A DNA stretch of 64,000 bases from assembly GCF_035825295.1 (NCBI RefSeq), contig NZ_JAYMGI010000002.1, forward strand, positions 6,439,501 through 6,503,500, read 5' to 3'. Below the pieces are notes generated by a model, which was not told the origin of the DNA, did no database searches, and saw nothing but the letters and a program-made list of their open reading frames with translations. This document shows, piece by piece, positions 24,949 to 34,824 of this stretch. The position numbers and the translations under genes are program-made. Position 1 is the stretch's first letter, and each line of letters opens with the position of its first letter. Source of the DNA: Actinacidiphila sp. DG2A-62 (GTDB lineage Bacteria; Actinomycetota; Actinomycetes; Streptomycetales; Streptomycetaceae).

Positions 24949-26018
24949 ATGGAGAATCCGGCACCGTACATACCGTACTCATGGCCGGCGAACGAGCTGG
25001 AGGAAGTGCTGTCGGCGAGCGTCGGCAACCCGTCGGCCGGCCCCGGCTGATGGAGGTCCTCGGCCGTTCCCGGGTGTGGGTACCGCTGCCCAACGGCGGC
25101 GGCGCCCCCGGCTTCGACCTGCCCACCATGGAGTTGGGCGGCGCGCCCTACGTGCCGGTCTTCAGCTCCGAGCAGCAGTTCCGGCAGGCCGCCGAGGGCA
25201 TGTCCTGCACGGTCGCGCCGGTGCACGAGTTCGCCCGCGGGCTGCCCCCGGCGGTCGGCATCGCGGTGAACCCCGGCGGCGCGGTCGGCGTGCCGCTGCC
25301 GCCCGCGGCGGTCGCCGAGCTGTGCCGGGCCGACCCGGGCACCGGGACGCCCGCCCCCGGCGCGCGGGTGCTGCTGTGGGAGCCGGACCACGAGGACGAG
25401 CCGGTGGAGTTCCTGGCGGCGGCAGCGGCGGAGTTCGCGGTGACCCCGGTGGTGCTCACCGCCCGCCGCACGCTGGCCTCGGTCGAGGACGAGCCGCCGG
25501 CGCTGTTCGTCGGCGTCGAGCTGGACCGCTGGCAGGAGGAGGACCGGGCGGCGGCGATGGACGCGATCAGCCGGGCGCTGGGCGCGCAGCCGCTGCACTG
25601 GGAGGTCCACCTGATCCTGCTGGACGTCGCGCAGGACCCGGTGGGCGACTGGATGCTGGAGACGGTCCGGCCGTTCTACGCCCGCGACTGCAGCCGGCGG
25701 CAGGCCGGCGCGTGCTCCGCCCCGCGAGGCGGCCCGGCCCGGCGGGGCGGCCCCGCGCGGCGGCGCGTATACGTGCCGTTTACGCGGCCTATAGACGGTG
25801 CGGCTTGGGTGTGCGGTGGGGCGCGGCGCGCGTGCGGCGCCCCCGGCGCGCGGGCCGGACCCGCACGCCGCTGTGGTGCGGCTCGCGTCGGGACGCGTTC
25901 CGCCGGGAACACTCGACCTGATTTGATGGCGCCGGGAGGAACCTCGGGAGCGGCCCGGGGCCCCGGCACGACGGCGAAGCGGAATCGGCGGACGAACGGA
26001 AAGGGCGGTCCCAGGTGA
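24949..26018 (+). pseudogene. SseB-like protein (N-terminal member of a pair), frameshifted
   Basis: From ATG 24949 the N-terminus is seen (YIPYSWPANELEEVLSAS), then the frame is lost at about 25043-25047 in GGCCCCGG. The remainder follows in the next frame: LMEVLGRSRVWVPLPNGG, the SseB C-terminal domain, and LLDVAQDPVGDWMLETVRPF. One missing C restores a single gene. After RPFYARD (about 25690) the frame stays open to 26018, overlapping the next gene by GTGA. Those last ~110 codons are Arg/Gly/Pro-rich and look non-coding, so the functional end may be near 25690. SseB affects serine sensitivity in E. coli; the role of actinobacterial members is unknown. Confidence 0.75.
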
Positions 26019-26779
26019 TCGCGGGCGCGCAAGGCGGTGCGGCGGCGGCCGGCCAGGTGGAGCAGACCCTGCTCCAGGTGGCGCCCGGCCGGTTCGACGC
26101 ATACGAGGACCTGCTCGCGTCGCTCGCCGAGGGCCAGGTGTGGATGCTGCTGTGGCAGGGCTCGCCCGGTTCGCCCGACGCCCAGTACGGCAGCATGCAG
26201 GTCGGCGGGCACCCGTACGCGCCCTGCGCGACCTCGCCGCGCGAGCTTGCGGCCAGCGGCTGGACCCGCGAGCACGAGGTGGTCTCCGGGCGGGACATCG
26301 CGCTGACCCTCTACCCCGACCGCTGCGGTCTGTGGCTCAACCCGCACGCGTCCGGCGGCGGCGTCGGCGTGCCCTGGGCGGACCTGCGGCGGATCGCGGT
26401 CGGCCTGGACCTGCTGCCCGCGGGGCCGCTGCAGATCGGCGAACCCTCGCTGCAGCTCCCGCAGTTCGACGCGCTGCTCGCCCAGGCCGCCCAGAACACC
26501 CCGGCGGTGCGCTCGCTGCGCCGCGCCTGGGTGCAGCCGGCCCTCGGCGAGCCGTACCTGGCCATCGGCGTGGAGGTCTACGACGGCGCGCCGCAGGCCG
26601 TGGAGTCGGTGCGGCAGATGATGCGGCAGGCGGTCGCCGGGGTGCCCGACGGGGTGGCGGTCTCCACGGTCGCGATGGCCGACGCGTACGACCCGGTCGC
26701 GCTGTGGATGCGCAGCAACGCCGCCGCCTTCTTCGACCGCGACGCCTACGCCCGCCGGGCCGCCTGGGGCCGGCCGTAG
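26015..26779 (+). CDS. SseB-like protein (second member of a pair)
   Basis: 254 residues from GTG 26015. No signal or TM. The SseB-type C-terminal domain is at about 155-250 (RRAWVQPALGEPYLAIGVEVY ... VSTVAMADAYDPVALWM). The N-terminal half contains IWxLLW-like VWMLLWQGSPGSPDAQYG and GLWLNPHASGGGVGVPWADL. These are cytoplasmic proteins of unknown mechanism. It pairs with the upstream homologue, and the glycine/serine operon lies back to back, which fits the name enhanced serine sensitivity but is only contextual. It converges on the DUF885 gene. Confidence 0.85.
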   Translation: MIAGAQGGAAAAGQVEQTLLQVAPGRFDAYEDLLASLAEGQVWMLLWQGSPGSPDAQYGSMQVGGHPYAPCATSPRELAASGWTREHEVVSGRDIALTLYPDRCGLWLNPHASGGGVGVPWADLRRIAVGLDLLPAGPLQIGEPSLQLPQFDALLAQAAQNTPAVRSLRRAWVQPALGEPYLAIGVEVYDGAPQAVESVRQMMRQAVAGVPDGVAVSTVAMADAYDPVALWMRSNAAAFFDRDAYARRAAWGRP

Positions 26780-26883
26780 CAGCGGGCCGCGCCCGCAGGC
26801 CTTCCGGCGCCGGTACGCTCACCCGTCCGCGTAAGCCCTCGGCCCGGGGCCGCGCCCGCCCCGCGCGCCCCCGGGCGACCCCG

Positions 26884-28419
26884 CTACCCGCGCCCGGGCG
26901 GCCGGGTGAGTGCCGCGTCGATCAGGCCCAGCGGCGGGCTGCCCAGCGCGAGCAGCGCCGCGTGGAACCGGGGCAGCCCGAAGTCCGCGCCCCACGCCCG
27001 GCGCGCCTTCTCGCGCAGCCGGAGGATCTCCAGCTTGCCCCAGGTGTAGCGGCCGTAGCCGGCGTCGAAGGTGCCGCGGCGCGCCTCGGAGGCGGCGCCG
27101 GCCCGCGCCAGGTGGGCGTCGCGCATGAACAGCCGCGTCGCCTCCTCCAGGTCCATCCCCCCGGTGTGCAGGCCGATCGCGCAGGTCAGCCGGGTCACCC
27201 GGACCAGCGCCTCCAGCGCGACGCCGATCGCGAAGCGCGGGTCGCGGGCCCGGAAGCCCTCGTCGAGGCAGACCTCCTCCACGTAGTGCGCCCAGCCCTC
27301 GGCGAAGGACAGGCTGTGCAGCTCCCGGCGCACCCGGCCCGCGGCCCGGCGCAGCGCCCGGCCGTGCGCGAAGTGCCCCGGCGCCACCTCGTGCACGGTG
27401 ATCGACGGCAGGCTGGTGCGGCTGAAGACGGTCAGCCACTCCTCCTGCTCCCGCGCCGGCCAGTCCGGCTCCGGCGGCGTCACGTGGTACCAGGACGGGG
27501 CGTCCGCCTCGGCCGGCGCCGCCCAGTTCATCATCGCCATCGACCAGCGGCGCGACGGCGGCGCCGGACCCACCAGGCACTCGCCGTCCACATACGGCAC
27601 GAGCCCCCGGTCCCGGGTGAAGTCCACCACCTCGTCGGTCAGCCGCGCGGCCTCCGCGATCACCCCGTCGGCGTCCGGGTGGTCGGCGAGCAGCTCCGGG
27701 ATCAGCTCGTCCGGAGTGCGGTGCGGGTCCAGCGCCCGGCAGGAGTCGGTGAGCAGCTCGGTCAGCCGGGCCCGCTCGCGCTCCGCCTGCCGCGCCAGCG
27801 CGTCCAGGTCCACCCGCAGTCCCTCCTGCGCGCCCATCAGCGCGGCCAGCGCCGGGCCGCCCAGCCGCGGGTCCGGGTCGCCCTCGCGGGCCGCCCGCTC
27901 CAGGTGCGCCACCAGCGCGGCGTGCGCCCGCAGCGCCGCGGCCTCGGTGCCGCCGCGCTCGGCGTCCAGGCCCGCGGCGAGCCCGTGCGCCGCGCCCAGC
28001 AGCGCCTGCGCGACCGGCGCGGGCACCGCGTCCAGCGAGCGCAGCGAGCCCTCCACCGCCTCCGGCCACTGCTCCAGATGCCTGGCGCGGGCCCGCGCGC
28101 GCTCCCGGGCGGGCGCGTACTCCCGGTCGTAACAGGCGAGTTCGAGATTGGACAGGTGCGGATACGGGTCGCGCCGGTGCAGTTCGAGTTCGCCGTACTG
28201 GACGCGCACCGACTCCTCGAACACCCGCAGGTGCGCCTCGTCGTGCGGGTCGTCCAGCGGGCCGTCCGCATCCCGGGCGCGGTCGAGGGCGGCGAGCGCG
28301 GCGCGCACCCCGCCGGGGGAGAGGTCCTGCACCCGGCCGTCGTACTCGTGCAGGCCGGACATCTCCCGCGCCTGGGGCATCATCAGGTCGAACACCGCGC
28401 TGAGCCGCATCTCCACCAC
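26884..28419 (-). CDS. DUF885-family putative metallopeptidase
   Basis: About 511 residues. The conserved HEVAPGHFAHG (HExxxH-type zinc site) and EGWAHYVEEVCLDEG are diagnostic of DUF885, a family of predicted zinc hydrolases. No signal peptide, so cytoplasmic. The N-terminal ~250 residues are helical and Ala/Arg/Glu-rich. The start is uncertain: GTG 28419, GTG 28416 or ATG 28410 (MRLSAVFDLMMPQ) are all in frame and none has a strong Shine-Dalgarno. It is divergent from the oligopeptide transporter operon, compatible with a role in peptide breakdown, but that is inference. Confidence 0.85.
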   Translation of the reverse strand: MVEMRLSAVFDLMMPQAREMSGLHEYDGRVQDLSPGGVRAALAALDRARDADGPLDDPHDEAHLRVFEESVRVQYGELELHRRDPYPHLSNLELACYDREYAPARERARARARHLEQWPEAVEGSLRSLDAVPAPVAQALLGAAHGLAAGLDAERGGTEAAALRAHAALVAHLERAAREGDPDPRLGGPALAALMGAQEGLRVDLDALARQAERERARLTELLTDSCRALDPHRTPDELIPELLADHPDADGVIAEAARLTDEVVDFTRDRGLVPYVDGECLVGPAPPSRRWSMAMMNWAAPAEADAPSWYHVTPPEPDWPAREQEEWLTVFSRTSLPSITVHEVAPGHFAHGRALRRAAGRVRRELHSLSFAEGWAHYVEEVCLDEGFRARDPRFAIGVALEALVRVTRLTCAIGLHTGGMDLEEATRLFMRDAHLARAGAASEARRGTFDAGYGRYTWGKLEILRLREKARRAWGADFGLPRFHAALLALGSPPLGLIDAALTRPPGRG

Positions 28420-28721
28420 CCGACCGTACCCCGCCGTGTGTGCGGATAGCGGTGTCGCGCGCTCGGGTAACGGTCGAAGAAGCGACACATCACAGTTGCG
28501 CATCCCTTCTCCGTCAGGTCTGGCGGGTGATCGCGACGGCACACAAGAATCCAGCGGCAGGGGGCTGAGGCACGTCCGCGCACGTGCCTTCCGTATCAAC
28601 CACAACAACCGCACCGCCGGTTGTGGCATCCGCACCACCCACATCCGATGAGTGATGAGTGGGGCCGCTACAGCGGCGGGCGTGCGTCGGCTACCCGCCG
28701 GCGAGAGGGGTCAGCTGCACC
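28420..28721. other. Divergent promoter region of the DUF885 and oligopeptide-transporter genes
   Basis: 302 bp without a gene. It holds small inverted repeats: GGCACGT...ACGTGCC at 28568-28587 and a CAACCG...CGGTTG stem near 28608-28625. No clear -35/-10 pair was found. It is AT-richer than the flanks around 28440-28560, consistent with promoters. Confidence 0.4.
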
Positions 28722-29720
28722 ATGACCGCACCGATGGAGACCACCCCTGGGCAGGCAGGGCCACCACCCGAGGCCATCCTCAGCGGGGCGGGGCGGAAGA
28801 CGATCGAGGGCCGCTCCCTCGGTCGCATCGCCTGGACGCGACTGAAACGCGACAAGGCCGCCATGGCCGGTGGTGTGGTCGTGATCCTCCTGGTGATCCT
28901 GGCCATCCTGGCCAAGCCCATCGAGTCGGTCTTCGGCCTCGACCCGAACCAGTTCCACCAGGACCTCATCGACCCCGAACTGCTGTCGCCCAAGAGCGGC
29001 TGGGGCGGCATGAGCTGGGCGCACCCGCTGGGCGTGGACCCGAAGTTCGGCCGCGACATCCTGGCCCGGATCATCGAGGGCTCCTGGATCTCGATGCTGG
29101 TGGCCACCGGCGCCACGCTGCTGTCGGTGGTGATCGGCACGGTCATGGGCATCGTCGCGGGGTACTACGGCGGCTGGGTCGACAGCGTTATCAGCCGCCT
29201 GATGGACACCTTCCTGGCCTTCCCGCTGCTGCTGTTCGCGATCTCGATCTCCGCCTCCCTGCAGGACGGCGCCTTCGGTCTGAACGGCCTGCCGCTGCGG
29301 ATCTCGGTGCTGATCTTCGTGATCGGCTTCTTCAACTGGCCGTACATGGGCCGCATCATCCGCGGCCAGACTCTCAGCCTGCGCGAGCGCGAGTTCGTGG
29401 AGGCGGCCCGGAGCCTGGGCGCGCGCGGACCGTTCATCCTCTTCCGCGAGCTGCTGCCCAACCTGGTGGCGCCGATCCTGGTCTACTCGACCCTGCTGAT
29501 CCCCACCAACATCCTCTTCGAGGCCGCGCTGAGCTTCCTCGGCGTGGGCATCGCGCCGCCGCAGGCGTCCTGGGGCGGCATGCTCACGCAGGCGGTGGAC
29601 GTCTACCAGTCCGACCCGCAGTTCATGTTCGTGCCCGGCCTGGCGATCTTCATCACCGTGCTGGCCTTCAACCTCCTCGGCGACGGGCTGCGCGACGCGC
29701 TCGATCCGCGCAGCAAGTGA
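28722..29720 (+). CDS. Peptide/nickel ABC transporter permease (DppC/OppC type)
   Basis: 332 residues with an N-terminal cytoplasmic segment, one TM, an external loop, then the permease domain with the EAA loop (EFVEAARSLGARGPFILFRELLPN), which docks the ATPase. The FLGVGIAPPQASWGGML C-terminal block is typical of DppC/OppC. ATG 28722. First gene of a five-gene transporter operon in the unusual order C-A-B-D-F. Confidence 0.95.
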   Translation: MTAPMETTPGQAGPPPEAILSGAGRKTIEGRSLGRIAWTRLKRDKAAMAGGVVVILLVILAILAKPIESVFGLDPNQFHQDLIDPELLSPKSGWGGMSWAHPLGVDPKFGRDILARIIEGSWISMLVATGATLLSVVIGTVMGIVAGYYGGWVDSVISRLMDTFLAFPLLLFAISISASLQDGAFGLNGLPLRISVLIFVIGFFNWPYMGRIIRGQTLSLREREFVEAARSLGARGPFILFRELLPNLVAPILVYSTLLIPTNILFEAALSFLGVGIAPPQASWGGMLTQAVDVYQSDPQFMFVPGLAIFITVLAFNLLGDGLRDALDPRSK

Positions 29721-29802
29721 CCTCACCGGCGGACCCCAGGGCACCCGCCCACCACCCGGGGCAACTCAAGGACACCCCAAGGAACAGGGAGCAATCTTCG
29801 GT

Positions 29803-31548
29803 ATGAACACCAGAAAAGCGACAGCCGCGCTGGCGCTTGTCACCGCCATGGCCCTGGGGGCTTCGGCCTGCGGCGGCTCCAAGAGCAGCTCGGGCGGGTC
29901 GGGCAAGAAGGACGACGCGCTCACGCAGATCGTCAACAAGTCCGACAAGAAGGGCGGGACGGTCACCCTCGAGGACTCCGACGTCCCGGACTCCCTCGAC
30001 CCGGGCAACACGTACTACGGCTGGGTGCAGAACTTCTCCCGCCTGTACGCGCGCACCCTGCTGACCTTCAAGCCGGCTCCCGGCAAGGACGGCCTCACCG
30101 TGGTCCCGGACCTGGCGACGGGCCTGGGCACTCCCAGCGCCGACGCCAAGACCTGGACGTACCACCTGCGCACCGGCGTGAAGTTCCAGGACGGCTCCCC
30201 GGTCACCTCCAAGGACGTCAAGTACGCCATCGAGCGCAGCAACTTCGCGCCCGACGTGATGTCCAACGGCCCGAAGTACTTCGCCGCGTACCTCCAGGGC
30301 GGCGACAAGTACCAGGGCCCGTACAAGGACAAGTCCGCGAACGGCCTGGCCTCCATCGAGACGCCCGACCCGCAGACCATCGTCTTCCACCTGAACCGGC
30401 CGTTCGCCGACTTCGACTACCTGGCGACGTTCTCGCAGACCTCGCCGGTCCAGCAGTCGAAGGACACCGGCTCCACCTACGTCCAGCACATCCAGTCCAC
30501 CGGCCCGTACATGTTCCAGTCGTACGCCGAGGGCAAGGAGGCCGTGCTGGTCCGCAACCCGCAGTGGAGCAAGGCCACCGACCCGGTGCGCACCGCCCTG
30601 CCGGACAAGTACGACATCAAGTTCAAGATCCTGCAGAAGACCATCGACAACAACCTGCTGGCCGACAACATCACCGTCGACTCGGCCGGCACCGGCGTGG
30701 ACTCCTCCAGCCAGTCGAAGATCCTCGGCAACCCCAAGCGGCTGGCCAACACCGACGACGCGATCGCCGGCGCCACGTCGTACATGGCGATGAACCTGCA
30801 CGTCGCGCCGTTCGACAACGTCAACTGCCGGATCGCCGTGCAGTACGCGGTGGACAAGAAGTCGGTCGTCGAGGCCGAGGGCGGCGCCGTCAAGGGCGAC
30901 GCGGCCAGCACGCTGCTGCCGCCGTCGGTCAACGGCTACACCAAGTTCGACGAGTACCCGACGCCGAACAATGCCGGTGACGTGGCCAAGGCCAAGGAGT
31001 ACCTGAGCAAGTGCGGCAAGCCGAACGGCTTCCACACCACGCTGACCGCGCGCACCGACCGCCAGACCGAGGTCGACGGCGCCACCGCGATCCAGGCCGC
31101 GCTGAAGAAGGTCGGCATCATCGTCGACATCAAGACCTTCCCGGCCGGCAAGTACTTCTCCAACTACGCGGGCGTGCCGGACTACGTGCACTCGCACAAC
31201 ATCGGCCTGATGATGATGGCCTGGGGCGCCGACTGGCCGACCGGCTACGGCTTCCTGGACCAGATCGTCGACGGCAGCGCGATCAAGCCGTCCGGCGGCA
31301 ACAACCTGATGGAGCTGAACGACCCGGCCATCAACAAGGCGCTGGCCGACGCGATCTCCAACACCGACGCCGCGGCCCGCACCAAGGCGTGGGGCGACAT
31401 CGACAAGATGGTCATGAAGAACGCCTCCGTCGTGCCGCTGATCTACCGCAAGAACCTGCTCTACCGTCCGCCGTCCGCCACGAACGTGACTGTCGCCGAG
31501 GCGTACCTGGGCATGTACGACTACCTGCTGATCGGCTCCACGAAGTAG
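29803..31548 (+). CDS. Peptide ABC transporter substrate-binding lipoprotein (SBP family 5)
   Basis: 581 residues. Signal peptide with lipobox GASAC (Cys23), a Ser/Gly/Lys-rich linker, then the SBP_bac_5 fold. FQDGSPVTSKDVKYAIERS and the C-terminal YRKNLLYRPPSATNV are typical. It binds oligopeptides (or another family-5 ligand) outside the membrane and delivers them to the two permeases flanking it. ATG 29803 has AGGGAG upstream. Confidence 0.95.
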   Translation: MNTRKATAALALVTAMALGASACGGSKSSSGGSGKKDDALTQIVNKSDKKGGTVTLEDSDVPDSLDPGNTYYGWVQNFSRLYARTLLTFKPAPGKDGLTVVPDLATGLGTPSADAKTWTYHLRTGVKFQDGSPVTSKDVKYAIERSNFAPDVMSNGPKYFAAYLQGGDKYQGPYKDKSANGLASIETPDPQTIVFHLNRPFADFDYLATFSQTSPVQQSKDTGSTYVQHIQSTGPYMFQSYAEGKEAVLVRNPQWSKATDPVRTALPDKYDIKFKILQKTIDNNLLADNITVDSAGTGVDSSSQSKILGNPKRLANTDDAIAGATSYMAMNLHVAPFDNVNCRIAVQYAVDKKSVVEAEGGAVKGDAASTLLPPSVNGYTKFDEYPTPNNAGDVAKAKEYLSKCGKPNGFHTTLTARTDRQTEVDGATAIQAALKKVGIIVDIKTFPAGKYFSNYAGVPDYVHSHNIGLMMMAWGADWPTGYGFLDQIVDGSAIKPSGGNNLMELNDPAINKALADAISNTDAAARTKAWGDIDKMVMKNASVVPLIYRKNLLYRPPSATNVTVAEAYLGMYDYLLIGSTK

Positions 31549-31646
31549 CAGCCGCAGCCCGTACGCATCATCCGAAAGGCAGGTGAAGGCTCGGGCGTCC
31601 GCCGGTCCGGTTCTCCCCGGACCGGCGGACGCCCCGCCGGACGGCC

Positions 31647-32660
31647 GTGCTCGCATACTTCATCCGACGCGTTTTCGCCGCGATCGTGCTCCTGCTGGTG
31701 GTCAGCGCCATCACGTTCGCGATCTTCTTCCTCGTCCCCCGGATCGGCGGACAGACGTCCTCGCAGTTGGCCGCCCAGTACGTGGGGAAGGACGCCAGCC
31801 CCGCGGCCGTGGCGGCGATCAAGAAGAACCTCGGCTTCGACCTCCCGCTCTACGAGCAGTACTGGCACTACATCAAGGGCCTGGTCGCCGGCGCGAACTA
31901 CCACTACGGCCCCGACGCGGTGAAGTGCCACGCGCCGTGCTTCGGCTACTCCTTCAAGAGCCACGTCGAGGTCTGGCCGCAGCTGAAGTCCCGGATGCCG
32001 ATCACCTTCTCGCTGGCCATCGGCGCCGCCGTGATCTGGGTCATCACCGGTGTCGCGGTCGGCGTGGTCTCCGCGCTCAAGCGGGGCTCGGTCCTCGACC
32101 GGCTGTCCATGGGCGTCGCGCTGGCCGGCGTCTCGCTGCCGATCTTCTTCACCGGCATCCTCGCGCTGAGCCTGTTCACCGTGCAGTGGCCGCTGTGGAG
32201 CAACGGCATGAACTACGTGCCGTTCACCCAGAACCCGGCCGACTGGGCCTGGAACCTGCTGGTGCCGTGGTGCACCCTCGCCTTCCTCTACTCCGCGCTG
32301 TACGCCCGGCTCACCCGGGCGGGCATGCTGGAGACCATGGGCGAGGACTACATCCGCACCGCGCGGGCCAAGGGCCTGCCGGAGTCGACGGTGATCGCCA
32401 AGCACGGGCTGCGCTCCGCGCTCACGCCGATCGTCACCGTCTTCGGCATGGACTTCGGCCTGCTCGTCGGCGGCGCCGTCATCACCGAGACGGTGTTCTC
32501 CTTCCAGGGCATCGGCGCCTACGCGATCCAGGGCATCCAGGACAACGACCTGCCGATCGTCATGGCGGTCACCCTGGTGGTCGCCTTCTTCGTCGTGGTC
32601 TGCAACCTGCTGGTGGACCTCGCCTACGCCGCCCTCGACCCCCGCGTGAGGTACTCGTGA
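31647..32660 (+). CDS. Peptide ABC transporter permease (DppB/OppB type)
   Basis: 337 residues. N-terminal TM (YFIRRVFAAIVLLLVVSAI), a periplasmic-type loop of ~80 residues, then five more TMs. EAA loop: DYIRTARAKGLPESTVIAKHGLRSALTPI. The first extracytoplasmic loop has an unusual Cys pair (VKCHAPCFGYS). GTG 31647. The stop overlaps the next start by GTGA. Confidence 0.95.
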   Translation: MLAYFIRRVFAAIVLLLVVSAITFAIFFLVPRIGGQTSSQLAAQYVGKDASPAAVAAIKKNLGFDLPLYEQYWHYIKGLVAGANYHYGPDAVKCHAPCFGYSFKSHVEVWPQLKSRMPITFSLAIGAAVIWVITGVAVGVVSALKRGSVLDRLSMGVALAGVSLPIFFTGILALSLFTVQWPLWSNGMNYVPFTQNPADWAWNLLVPWCTLAFLYSALYARLTRAGMLETMGEDYIRTARAKGLPESTVIAKHGLRSALTPIVTVFGMDFGLLVGGAVITETVFSFQGIGAYAIQGIQDNDLPIVMAVTLVVAFFVVVCNLLVDLAYAALDPRVRYS

Positions 32661-33745
32661 GCAACAACGTCAACGACGGGACGACCGCGGCCCCCGCGCC
32701 GCTGGACGCCCCCGAGCAGAGCGGCGGCGAGGCGTTCTTGTCGGTGCGGGACCTGCGCATCCACTTCGACACCGACGACGGCCTGGTCAAGTCCGTCGAC
32801 GGGCTCAGCTTCGACCTGCGGCGCGGGCGCACCCTCGGCATCGTCGGCGAGTCCGGCTCCGGCAAGTCGGTCACCTCGCTGGGCATCATGGGCCTGCACC
32901 GCACCTCCCGGGCGAAGATCTCCGGCGAGGTCTGGCTGGACGGCGAGGAACTGGTCGGCGCCGACCCGGACCACGTACGGCGGCTGCGCGGCCGCAAGAT
33001 GGCGATGATCTTCCAGGACCCGCTGTCGGCCATGCACCCGTACTACAAGGTCGGCTCGCAGATCGTCGAGGCCTACCGGGTGCACCACAAGGTCACCAGG
33101 AAGGTCGCCGCGGAGCGCGCGATGGAGATGCTCGACCGGGTCGGCATCCCCGAGCCGCGCAAGCGGTTCCACGACTACCCGCACCAGTTCTCCGGCGGCA
33201 TGCGGCAGCGCGCGATGATCGCGATGGCGCTGGTCAACAACCCCGAGCTGCTGATCGCCGACGAGCCGACCACCGCGCTCGACGTGACCGTGCAGGCGCA
33301 GATCCTGGACCTGATCCGGGACCTGCAGAAGGAGTTCGGCTCCGCGGTCATCATGATCACCCACGACCTGGGCGTGGTCGCCGAGGTCGCCGACGACCTG
33401 CTGGTGATGTACGCCGGCCGGTGCGTCGAACGCGGCTCCGCCGAGAAGGTGTTCACCGAGCCGCAGCACCCCTACGCCTGGGGCCTGCTCGGCTCCATGC
33501 CGCGGCTGGACCGCGAGCGCACCGACCGGCTCAACCCGGTCAAGGGCGCGCCGCCGAGCCTGATCAACGTGCCGTCCGGCTGCGCCTTCCACCCGCGCTG
33601 CCCGTACGCCGCGCTGACCGGCGGCGCCGCCGACACGGTCGTCCCGGAGCTGCGCGAGGTGGCCCCCGGCCATGTCGTCGCGTGCCACCTCGGCGCGGAC
33701 GAGCGCAACCGGATCTGGACCGAAGAGATCGAACCGAAGCTGTGA
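32657..33745 (+). CDS. Peptide ABC transporter ATP-binding protein (DppD/OppD type)
   Basis: 362 residues from GTG 32657, overlapping the upstream stop. Walker A GESGSGKS, signature FSGGMRQR, Walker B LLIADEPT and H-loop ITHDLG are intact. The C-terminal oligopeptide-ABC extension has the CAFHPRCPYA cysteine motif, which in some DppD proteins binds an iron-sulfur cluster. Heterodimerises with the next gene product. Confidence 0.95.
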   Translation: MSNNVNDGTTAAPAPLDAPEQSGGEAFLSVRDLRIHFDTDDGLVKSVDGLSFDLRRGRTLGIVGESGSGKSVTSLGIMGLHRTSRAKISGEVWLDGEELVGADPDHVRRLRGRKMAMIFQDPLSAMHPYYKVGSQIVEAYRVHHKVTRKVAAERAMEMLDRVGIPEPRKRFHDYPHQFSGGMRQRAMIAMALVNNPELLIADEPTTALDVTVQAQILDLIRDLQKEFGSAVIMITHDLGVVAEVADDLLVMYAGRCVERGSAEKVFTEPQHPYAWGLLGSMPRLDRERTDRLNPVKGAPPSLINVPSGCAFHPRCPYAALTGGAADTVVPELREVAPGHVVACHLGADERNRIWTEEIEPKL

Positions 33746-34815
33746 AGGGCCAGGACGAAGCCGTGGCGGAGACAACCTCCCTCGACAAGGGCGCGGCCCC
33801 GCAGCCGGCGCCGCGCGACCGGGAGACGCTGCTGAAGGTCAGCGGACTGGTCAAGCACTTCCCGATCACCAAGGGGCTGCTGCGCCGGCAGGTCGGCGCG
33901 GTCCAGGCGGTCGACGGCATCGACTTCGAGGTCGGGGCCGGCGAGACGCTGGGCGTGGTCGGCGAGTCCGGCTGCGGCAAGTCGACGATGGGCCGGCTGA
34001 TCACCCGGCTGCTGGAGCCGACCGGCGGCACGATCGAGTTCGACGGCCGGGACATCACGCACCTGAGCGTCGGGGCGATGCGTCCGATGCGGCGCGACGT
34101 GCAGATGATCTTCCAGGACCCGTACTCCTCGCTGAACCCCCGGCACACCATCGGCACGATCGTCGGGGCGCCCTTCCGGCTGCAGAAGGTGCAGACCGAG
34201 CAGGGCGTGAAGAAGGCGGTGCAGAACCTCCTGGAGCTGGTGGGCCTGAGCCCGGAGCACTACAACCGCTACCCGCACGAGTTCTCCGGCGGCCAGCGGC
34301 AGCGCATCGGCATCGCGCGGGCGCTGGCGCTCAAGCCGAAGCTGGTCGTCGCGGACGAGCCGGTCTCGGCGCTGGACGTCTCGATCCAGGCGCAGGTCGT
34401 CAACCTGCTGGACGACCTGCAGTCCGAGCTGGGCCTGACCTATGTGATCATCGCGCACGACCTGTCGGTGATCCGGCACGTCTCGGACCGGATCGCGGTG
34501 ATGTACCTCGGCAAGGTGGTCGAGATCGCCGACCGCGAGGACCTGTACGGGTCGCCGTTCCACCCGTACACCACCGCGCTGCTCTCCGCGGTGCCGGTGC
34601 CGGACCCCAAGCGGAAGCAGAAGCGCGAGCGCATCCTGCTCAACGGCGACGTGCCGTCGCCGATCGCGCCGCCCGCGGGCTGCCGCTTCCACACGCGCTG
34701 CTGGAAGGCGACGGAGGTGTGCAAGACGGTCGAGCCGCCGCTGGTCGCTCTTGCCGCGGGGCATCAGGTGGCGTGCCACCACCCCGAGAACGCGCCGGAG
34801 CCTGCGGCGGGCTGA
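33742..34815 (+). CDS. Peptide ABC transporter ATP-binding protein (DppF/OppF type)
   Basis: 357 residues from GTG 33742 (GTGA overlap with the upstream gene; an internal GTG at 33763 is also possible). Walker A GESGCGKS, signature FSGGQRQR, Walker B LVVADEPVSALD, H-loop IAHDLS. A C-terminal extension with CRFHTRCWKATEVC is present. Last gene of the operon; a 226-bp nested inverted repeat follows 9 bp after the stop. Confidence 0.95.
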   Translation: MKGQDEAVAETTSLDKGAAPQPAPRDRETLLKVSGLVKHFPITKGLLRRQVGAVQAVDGIDFEVGAGETLGVVGESGCGKSTMGRLITRLLEPTGGTIEFDGRDITHLSVGAMRPMRRDVQMIFQDPYSSLNPRHTIGTIVGAPFRLQKVQTEQGVKKAVQNLLELVGLSPEHYNRYPHEFSGGQRQRIGIARALALKPKLVVADEPVSALDVSIQAQVVNLLDDLQSELGLTYVIIAHDLSVIRHVSDRIAVMYLGKVVEIADREDLYGSPFHPYTTALLSAVPVPDPKRKQKRERILLNGDVPSPIAPPAGCRFHTRCWKATEVCKTVEPPLVALAAGHQVACHHPENAPEPAAG

Positions 34816-34824
34816 GGGGAGTAC

